Shown: piece after piece, positions 30,602 through 36,232 of the stretch
Layout of the letters: the number at the start of each line of letters is the position of its first letter
Position numbering within the stretch: the stretch's first letter is position 1
Source: Candidatus Buchananbacteria bacterium RIFCSPHIGHO2_01_FULL_44_11
GTDB lineage: Bacteria; Patescibacteriota; Patescibacteriia; Buchananbacterales; UBA6539
Direction of reading: 5' to 3'
Assembly: GCA_001817345.1 (NCBI GenBank)
Contig: MHIE01000020.1
Coordinates: 373 to 36,604, forward strand
DNA length: 36,232 nt
Position numbers and translations under genes: made by a program
Notes under the pieces: model-generated
What the model was told of the DNA's origin: nothing
What the model saw: the letters and a program-made list of their open reading frames with translations, nothing else
Databases searched by the model: none

Positions 30602-32104
30602 TTAATTTTTGAAAGTCGCCTTAAAATCACTAATCAATTTCTTTAAGTCTTTTTCAATGCTTTCCGTCAGCTGTTTTTCTTTGGCCAATTCCGCCATAAC
30701 CTTTGTGCCATGAGCCGCACAAAAATCAAGCAATCCCTGCTGGAAATCTTTCACTTTTTCTATTGCCACCTCATCGATATAACCGTTCAGTGCGGCGTAA
30801 AGAATCACCACCTGATCAACTACCGGCAACGGCTGGTATTGACCCTGCTTTAAAATTTCCGTCAGGCGCTGGCCACGGTTAATCTGATTTTTGGTCGCTT
30901 CGTCCAGGTCTGAGCCAAATTGAGAAAAAGCGGCCAGCTCACGGAACTGGGCCATATCCAGCTTGAGGCGGCCCGCCACTTTTTTCATCGCTTTGATTTG
31001 GGCGGCCGAACCGACCCGGGAAACTGACAGACCGGTATTAATCGCCGGCCGAATGCCTTGATAAAACAAATCACTTTCCAAAAAGATCTGGCCATCAGTA
31101 ATGGAAATAACGTTAGTCGGGATGTAGGCGGAAATATCGCCGGCCTGGGTTTCAATAATCGGCAAAGCGGTCAAAGAACCGCCGCCGTAATCTTTGTTCA
31201 ACCGAGCGGCCCGTTCCAGGAGCCGAGAGTGAAGATAAAAAATATCGCCGGGGTAAGCCTCGCGGCCCGGTGGCCGTTTTAAGAGCAGCGAAATCTGGCG
31301 GTAAGCCACGGCTTGCTTGGATAAATCGTCATAAACAACCAAAACGTCTTTACCTTGATCCATGAAATATTCACCCATTGAGCAGCCGGCAAACGGCGCC
31401 AGATAAAGCAAGGCGGCCGGGTCGGCGGCGCCAGCCACGACCACAGTGGTATACTCCATTGCTCCGCGGCTTGCCAGTTCCGTCACGATTCTGGCGATTT
31501 TGGCGTCTTTTTGGCCAATGGCCACGTAGATGCAGGTAACATCCTGACCTTTTTGATTAATGATCGCGTCAATGACTAAAGCGGTTTTGCCGGTTTGCCG
31601 GTCGCCGATAATCAATTCGCGCTGGCCGCGGCCGATCGGAATCATCGCGTCAATGGCAATGACGCCGGTCTGAAGCGGCGTAGTAACCTGCTGCCGGGTA
31701 ATGACTCGGGGCGCGATTTTTTCCACCGGATAAAAAGTTTTGGTCTTAATTTCACCTTTGCCGTCCAGCGGCTGGCCTAAGGGGTTAACGACTCGGCCAA
31801 TGACCGCTTCGCCTACCGGCACTTCTAAAATCCGGCCAGTACTTTCAACCACGTCTCCTTCTTTAATGTCTTTACTTTCGCCCAAAATCATGGCACCGAC
31901 AAAGTCCGCCTCTAAGTTCAAGGCGACGCCAAAAACATTATGACCGAAGTCAAGCATCTCTGAAGCCATCACTTCGCCCAAGCCGGAAATTTTAGCGATG
32001 CCATCACCAGCTTCAATCACCGTGCCGACTTTAGCCACCTTGACGGTTGATTGATAATCCTGGATCTGTTGCTTAATCGCTTCAATAATTTGATCTTTAT
32101 TCAT
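30602..32104 (-). CDS. atpA: ATP synthase alpha subunit
   Basis: A 500-residue regulatory nucleotide-binding subunit of F1: Walker A GDRQTGKT (167-174), Gln and Arg signature [21 protein letters not shown], and the C-terminal helical domain. A 121-base gap to atpH carries a palindrome (see next entry); the other junctions of the operon are tighter. Confidence 0.97.
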   Translation of the reverse strand: MNKDQIIEAIKQQIQDYQSTVKVAKVGTVIEAGDGIAKISGLGEVMASEMLDFGHNVFGVALNLEADFVGAMILGESKDIKEGDVVESTGRILEVPVGEAVIGRVVNPLGQPLDGKGEIKTKTFYPVEKIAPRVITRQQVTTPLQTGVIAIDAMIPIGRGQRELIIGDRQTGKTALVIDAIINQKGQDVTCIYVAIGQKDAKIARIVTELASRGAMEYTTVVVAGAADPAALLYLAPFAGCSMGEYFMDQGKDVLVVYDDLSKQAVAYRQISLLLKRPPGREAYPGDIFYLHSRLLERAARLNKDYGGGSLTALPIIETQAGDISAYIPTNVISITDGQIFLESDLFYQGIRPAINTGLSVSRVGSAAQIKAMKKVAGRLKLDMAQFRELAAFSQFGSDLDEATKNQINRGQRLTEILKQGQYQPLPVVDQVVILYAALNGYIDEVAIEKVKDFQQGLLDFCAAHGTKVMAELAKEKQLTESIEKDLKKLISDFKATFKN

Positions 32105-32105
32105 A

Positions 32106-32201
32106 CCCCGTTAGAAATTAATATGTTAACTACATAAACTGTTTTAAAATTTGGACTGACTTATAATATTTTTAACCCCGTAATTAAAATTTCTAACGGG
32201 G
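32106..32201. repeat. Palindrome of the CCCCG-TAGAAATT family between atpH and atpA
   Basis: CCCCGTTAGAAATT (32106-32119) and AATTTCTAACGGGG (32188-32201) are perfect 14-bp complements. The arms resemble the CCCCG..ACTAAATT elements at 9978 and 25827, suggesting one family. Confidence 0.8.
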
Positions 32202-32225
32202 CAGACGGAATAGTAATTTGATAAA

Positions 32226-32633
32226 TTAAGATTGATTGCTATAAATTTTTTGACGCAAAGTATTTAAACGATGTGCCACGCTGCCGTCAATTAAATAATC
32301 GCCGATCCGAAAAACGGCGCCGCCGCAGAGCTCTGGGTTAACCTGACAATTAAGCTCAACGGTTTGACCCAGGGCAGAGGAAAATTTTTTGGTTAAATCT
32401 TTAACAATCGCTGGGCTCAAAGGCCGGGCGGTTGAAACCTCAACCGCCGTAATCTGTTCTTGCTCGTTATAATATTTTTTAAAATCAGCTAAAATCGTAT
32501 CCGCCTGACCCAATAAACGATTCTGAATTAAAAGTTTGACAAAATTCGCCAACGCCTCGGTCAGCTTTTTGCCCTGGCTTTCTTTAACCGCCTGGTAAAG
32601 GGCGGCGGCGTATTTTTTAGTTTGAATGGCCAT
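32226..32633 (-). CDS. atpH: ATP synthase delta subunit (short)
   Basis: A 135-residue stator subunit joining F1 to the b stalk. N-terminal helices (TKKYAAALYQAV) and the C-terminal domain (ELCGGAVFRIGDYLIDGSVAHRL) fit; E. coli delta has 177 residues, so the middle helical part is reduced. It follows atpF by 4 bases. Confidence 0.88.
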   Translation of the reverse strand: MAIQTKKYAAALYQAVKESQGKKLTEALANFVKLLIQNRLLGQADTILADFKKYYNEQEQITAVEVSTARPLSPAIVKDLTKKFSSALGQTVELNCQVNPELCGGAVFRIGDYLIDGSVAHRLNTLRQKIYSNQS

Positions 32634-32637
32634 AGAC

Positions 32638-33159
32638 TTATTCTGCCTCCCCCGGCTTGGCGGTTTTGATTTTTGCCAGGCTCTGAGCCACTAATTTTTC
32701 ATCAATCGGCTGAGTGATGATGTCGGTTAAAACTTTTTTAGTCGCCGCCACCACTAAATCGGCTGCTTCTTTTTTTACCGCCAGGATCGCATTTTGCTTT
32801 TCCTGGTTCAACTGCACTTTACCCGCCTCAACAATTTTTTTGACTTCGGACTGAGTGGCCGCCAAAGACTTCTGGCGCTCGCTGTCGGCCAGCTGACGGG
32901 CTTCGTTAATCAGCTGCTGTCCCTGCTCTTGAGCCGCCCTAATGGCGGCCAATTTTTTTTCTTCTGACTGTTGCAGATTGGCGGCAATGGCTTTAGCTTC
33001 TTCCAGGCTTTTTTCAATCGTCTTGGTCCGCTCCGTCATTTTAGCGCCCAAGGGCTTGAAAACAAAAAACCACAACACAAAAACCACGATGCTAAAGTTA
33101 ATTAACTGGGCAATCATGATTTGCCAATCAAGATGAAAAGTGGAAATAATGGAATCCAT
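32638..33159 (-). CDS. atpF: ATP synthase b subunit
   Basis: A 173-residue stator subunit: one N-terminal membrane span (about 13-33, MIAQLINFSIVVFVLWFFVF) and a long charged coiled coil with many Ala/Glu/Lys. It is 4 bases before atpH and 54 after atpE, with a stem-loop between. Confidence 0.92.
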   Translation of the reverse strand: MDSIISTFHLDWQIMIAQLINFSIVVFVLWFFVFKPLGAKMTERTKTIEKSLEEAKAIAANLQQSEEKKLAAIRAAQEQGQQLINEARQLADSERQKSLAATQSEVKKIVEAGKVQLNQEKQNAILAVKKEAADLVVAATKKVLTDIITQPIDEKLVAQSLAKIKTAKPGEAE

Positions 33160-33183
33160 CGGAAATAAAGGTTAACACCTGAC

Positions 33184-33207
33184 GTCAGTCCGCCGGAGCG
33201 GACTGAC
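33184..33207 (-). other. Stem-loop between atpE and atpF
   Basis: GTCAGTCCGC (33184-33193) and GCGGACTGAC (33198-33207) form a perfect 10-bp stem around a 4-base loop. It lies right after the atpE stop and could protect the atpE message or lower read-through. Confidence 0.7.
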
Positions 33208-33213
33208 TAGGCA

Positions 33214-33463
<250 letters not shown>

Positions 33464-33488
33464 AATTAATTAGTAATGATTAAGCTTT

Positions 33489-34394
33489 TCAGCCGGCGTG
33501 ACTTTCTTCTTCGTGGCTGGTTGTCATCACCGTCAAAAATACCAGGGTCAACATGGCAAAAATTAAAGCCTGAATAATACCAACAATAATTTCCAGAAAT
33601 AAAAACGGAATGGGCAGGGCATAAGCAAAGATTGCCGCCATCGCCCCCAAAAGCACCTCACCGGCAAAAATATTGCCGAAAAGCCGAAATGACAAGGAAG
33701 CGACTTTCGCCACTTCGCCGATAATTTCAATTAAGCCGACAAAAAATTTAATCGGATTAACCAAAATGGCGGTGTAATCTTTATCTTTAAAAACCTTGCG
33801 CGGTATCTCCAATAGCAGATTCAGCCCGATAAAACGATTCAAATGGCTCCAGGCGCTAGTCATGACGATACCAAAAATATGGGTTAAGACTACGGCCATA
33901 ATCGCCAAGGCTAAAGTGGTGTTTAAGTCAGCCGTGCCGCCGCGCAAAAACGGAATAAAAACCGACTGGCCTCCAACTTTCTCGATAAAACCAATGGAAC
34001 CAACCCCCGGCAGCATGCCCAACCAATTGTTCAGTAAGATAAAAATGAATAAAGGCAAAACTACCGGCAAAAACTTCACTGACTTTTGGCGGGAGCCGGT
34101 AACCGAATCGGCTAAATTCAAAGCGCCGTCGTAAATTACTTCAACGTAATTCTGAATACCGGTCGGCACTGACCGAATCTTTCTCCGGATAATCAAAGAC
34201 CCGACAATAATTAAAAAAATCGCCACCCAGGCAGTTAACAAAGAATTGGTGACGGTAAACTGACCGACGTGAAAAATTGGCTCAGCGAACAAAGTTGCCT
34301 CATGACTGATTGACTGCCCTGCTTCCGCTACTTGATTCAAAGCGTTGGCCTGATTAGCGTCATTAAGATTATTAACGGTTTTTTGTTCGGTCAT
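33489..34394 (-). CDS. atpB: ATP synthase a subunit
   Basis: A 301-residue stator membrane subunit with the essential Arg (R237, SLSFRLFGNIFAGE) facing the c-ring, several membrane spans and a long polar N-terminus (MTEQKTVNNLNDANQANALN) that is probably disordered. It overlaps the upstream atpZ/I-like gene by 23 bases. Confidence 0.94.
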   Translation of the reverse strand: MTEQKTVNNLNDANQANALNQVAEAGQSISHEATLFAEPIFHVGQFTVTNSLLTAWVAIFLIIVGSLIIRRKIRSVPTGIQNYVEVIYDGALNLADSVTGSRQKSVKFLPVVLPLFIFILLNNWLGMLPGVGSIGFIEKVGGQSVFIPFLRGGTADLNTTLALAIMAVVLTHIFGIVMTSAWSHLNRFIGLNLLLEIPRKVFKDKDYTAILVNPIKFFVGLIEIIGEVAKVASLSFRLFGNIFAGEVLLGAMAAIFAYALPIPFLFLEIIVGIIQALIFAMLTLVFLTVMTTSHEEESHAG

Positions 34395-34671
34395 TATTGT
34401 CTACCTGTTTATAAATATCTTTTTTATCTTTTAGCTGCTCTTCAATTGTTTTGATATACTTAATCGCCTGGAAGCTGATGCCAAAAACCGTTATGCCGAA
34501 AGCGATCGCGGTGGTCAGTAAAAATAGCCAGGGCTCAGTCGCAAACCGTCTGTCCAGCCACTGGCCTAAAAATAAAGCGATAATCAACGGACCAGCCAAC
34601 CAACCGGACAACTGAATAAACAACGCCAAACCTTGCTGCCAACCGCCTGACTGATTATTTTGCTCAGCCAT
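34372..34671 (-). CDS. AtpZ/AtpI-like F1Fo assembly protein
   Basis: A 99-residue protein with two membrane spans (about 14-39 and 47-72) and a Lys-rich tail. It is in the place of the AtpI/AtpZ proteins that help c-ring assembly or Mg transport; the short form with the GxWLD loop (FLGQWLDRRFATEPW) fits the AtpZ type. It overlaps atpB, and is the first gene after the atp promoter. Confidence 0.8.
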   Translation of the reverse strand: MAEQNNQSGGWQQGLALFIQLSGWLAGPLIIALFLGQWLDRRFATEPWLFLLTTAIAFGITVFGISFQAIKYIKTIEEQLKDKKDIYKQVDNNDRTKNR

Positions 34672-34778
34672 TTTTTCTTATGTTAATTAGGCTAATTTTC
34701 AGCGACCAACAAAATTTCAGCCACCGACAAATTTTAGCTAAAATAAAATAAAATTTTTCAAATAATCAACATAGCTTC

Positions 34779-34806
34779 AGTATAGAAAAAGGATTGAGTT
34801 TGTCAA
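34779..34806 (-). promoter_or_regulatory. Promoter of the ATP synthase operon
   Basis: Minus strand: -35 TTGACA (34801-34806), 16-base spacer, -10 TATACT (34779-34784); start near 34772 with a leader of about 100 bases before atpZ. Confidence 0.8.
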
Positions 34807-34871
34807 GGGTAGAGACGCACGCCCATCTGCCGGGACACACGTAGAGACGCACAATTGTGCGTCTCTACCCT
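34806..34871. repeat. GTAGAGACGCAC palindromes
   Basis: Three arms: GGGTAGAGACGCAC (34806-34819), GTAGAGACGCACAA (34841-34854) and TTGTGCGTCTCTACCC (34855-34870). The inner pair is a perfect palindrome and the outer pair forms a larger one. The motif also occurs at 23853-23892. It sits between hppA and the atp promoter. Confidence 0.8.
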
Positions 34872-34896
34872 TGATCCGACGTTATTATTCAATATT

Positions 34897-36232
34897 TTAG
34901 ATGCCATGGAGAAGTAAAAATAGAGGCGCCAAAACCAGGGTTAGGGTGGACAAAAGCTTAATCAAGACGTGGAGCGATGGTCCGGCCGTATCTTTGCACG
35001 GATCGCCGACCGTATCACCGACCACCGCCGCTTTGTGGGCAAACGAACCTTTGCCGCCGTACTCACCCATCTCAATATATTTTTTGGCGTTATCCCAAGC
35101 GCCACCGCCGTTATTCAAAAACAATGCCAAAACCACGCCGGCGATAGTGCCGACCATCAAGGTGGCGCCAACCGCCTCTGGACCCAAGATAAAGCCAACC
35201 GCAGTTGGGACTACGACGGCGGTTACGCCAGGTAAAATCATCTCTTTCAAAGCCCCGCGGGTACAGATGTCAACCGAACGGGCGTAATCGGGTTTTTGGG
35301 TCCCAGCCATAATGCCGGGATTTTCTTTAAACTGCTGACGAACGTCGTTGATGATATAGTAAGCCGCTCGGCCGACTGCCCGGATGGCAAAAGCCGAAAA
35401 AACAAAAACCAGTGCCGCGCCAATTAAACCGCCGATAAAAACAACCGGTTTAGCCAGATCCACGCTGACCAAATCTACCTCTTGTAAATAAGCGGAGAAA
35501 AGTAAAAAAGCCGCCAAAGCCGCCGAACCAACGGCATAGCCTTTGGTTAAGGCTTTAGTGGTATTACCAACCGCGTCCAGCCGATCGGTCCGCCGCCGGA
35601 TTGATTCTTCGGATTTAGACATTTCCACAATCCCGCCGGCGTTGTCGGTAATCGGACCAAAATTATCCATGGCCAAAATATAACCGGCGGTCGCCAGCAT
35701 ACCCATTGTCGCCACGGCTGTTCCGTACAAACCGCCGCTGTCCAAACCGGAAAGTTTGCCTAAAAAGTAGGCGGTAAATAAAGCGACGGAAATCACTAAG
35801 ACCGGCAGGCCGGTGCTTTCCATGCCAACAGCCAGACCGGAAATAATGTTAGTCGCCGGACCGGTTTCGGAGGCTTTAGCAATTTCTTTGACTGGCCGAT
35901 AACGGTATTCGGTGTAATATTGGGTGATATAAACAAAGGCAAAACTGGTGGCGATACCAACCAAGCCAGCCAAGAAAAACCAAAACCAATATTGGCCCAA
36001 CATGAGGTAGGTCGCCGCGGCAAAACCAATGGCTGATAGAATACTGGTAACAAAATAACCGCGGTTTAGTCCTTTCATCGGGTCTTCCTCTTCTTTGATT
36101 TTAACGCTCATAACACCGATAACCGAAGCCACTAAGCCAAACGCCCGGGCGGTTAAAGGAAAAATTATACCGTTGATGCCAAAAACCGGGTAAAGGGCGA
36201 TACCCAAAATCATCGCGCCGATATTTTCCGCC
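34897..36232 (-). CDS. hppA: Membrane-bound proton-pumping pyrophosphatase (C-terminal part)
   Basis: The frame is open to the right edge; about 444 C-terminal residues are visible of an expected 650-700. It couples PPi hydrolysis to ion pumping. Visible family blocks are ENIGAMILGIALYP, the ISGLAVGMESTGLPV helix, DNAGGIVEMS, RRRTDRLDAVGNTTKALTKG and the C-terminal GDTVGDPCKDTAGPSLHVLIK with its Asp/Lys ligands. GNTTKA, with Lys where K+-dependent enzymes have Ala, marks the K+-independent H+-pumping type. The stop is 226 bases before the atpZ start, with a separate promoter in between. A proton gradient made here could drive the ATP synthase downstream. Confidence 0.95.
   Translation of the reverse strand, partial: AENIGAMILGIALYPVFGINGIIFPLTARAFGLVASVIGVMSVKIKEEEDPMKGLNRGYFVTSILSAIGFAAATYLMLGQYWFWFFLAGLVGIATSFAFVYITQYYTEYRYRPVKEIAKASETGPATNIISGLAVGMESTGLPVLVISVALFTAYFLGKLSGLDSGGLYGTAVATMGMLATAGYILAMDNFGPITDNAGGIVEMSKSEESIRRRTDRLDAVGNTTKALTKGYAVGSAALAAFLLFSAYLQEVDLVSVDLAKPVVFIGGLIGAALVFVFSAFAIRAVGRAAYYIINDVRQQFKENPGIMAGTQKPDYARSVDICTRGALKEMILPGVTAVVVPTAVGFILGPEAVGATLMVGTIAGVVLALFLNNGGGAWDNAKKYIEMGEYGGKGSFAHKAAVVGDTVGDPCKDTAGPSLHVLIKLLSTLTLVLAPLFLLLHGI

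Larger units (their letters stand above)
34672..34896. other. Leader region of the atp operon
   Basis: It contains the promoter, a tandem pair of similar 18-base units (34695-34713, 34713-34731, core CAGCNACCNACAAA on the + strand) in the 5' leader, and the GTAGAGAC palindromes at 34806-34871. No gene is seen. Confidence 0.65.

Overview
The window looks like a chromosomal piece of a Candidate Phyla Radiation (Patescibacteria, probably Parcubacteria-type) bacterium. This is inferred from compact core genes, a threonyl-tRNA synthetase without its TGS domain, short ATP synthase subunits, many small hypothetical membrane proteins and dense short palindromes between genes. TGA is an ordinary stop, so the UGA-Gly code of Gracilibacteria/Absconditabacteria does not apply. 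No rRNA, tRNA or CRISPR array was recognised.

Region 1 (1-3124, + strand) is the most notable part: a cassette array built like an integron. Seven attC-type sites (A-G) alternate with six one-ORF cassettes, all in one orientation. The cassettes encode three small membrane proteins or hydrophobic peptides, a fourth longer membrane protein, a ComB-like (2-phosphosulfolactate phosphatase family) protein and a zinc-ribbon protein. In every cassette the core box at its start is complementary to the inverse core box at its end (8/8, 9/10, 8/8, 10/10, 9/9 and 7/8 bases), although the boxes differ between cassettes. That is what excised circular cassettes predict. No integrase is in the window; by polarity it should lie to the left of base 1.

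Region 2 (3205-5783, +) holds a hypothetical coiled-coil protein, a Nudix hydrolase and a Cys-rich lipoprotein. They converge at a large nested palindrome on the minus-strand block that follows.

Region 3 (5934-23164, almost all -) is housekeeping: a coiled-coil protein with thrS; a GNAT acetyltransferase; a probable structured RNA (6S-like) behind a perfect consensus promoter; a membrane-anchored baseplate-J-like protein; dnaE; a transcription unit of a membrane protein, pheS, a Nudix hydrolase, pheT and a small TM/coiled-coil protein; and a UvrD-type helicase fused to a RecB-type nuclease, probably read from a leaderless mRNA.

Region 4 (23207-26816) is different in texture, visibly richer in G/C, with strong Shine-Dalgarno sites and classical terminators. 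It has a small lipoprotein gene (+), pyrF with a frameshift, pyrE, a 60-aa orphan with its own promoter and terminators, and a dense field of palindromes.

Region 5 (26817-36232, -) is the energy block: a partial K+-independent-type proton-pumping pyrophosphatase, then the full F1Fo ATP synthase operon (atpZ/I-like, B, E, F, H, A, G, D, C), ending in a DUF559 endonuclease flanked by hairpins and a beta-carbonic-anhydrase-like protein, and closed by a strong terminator. The c-subunit lacks the usual Na+ ligands, so both machines probably share a proton gradient.
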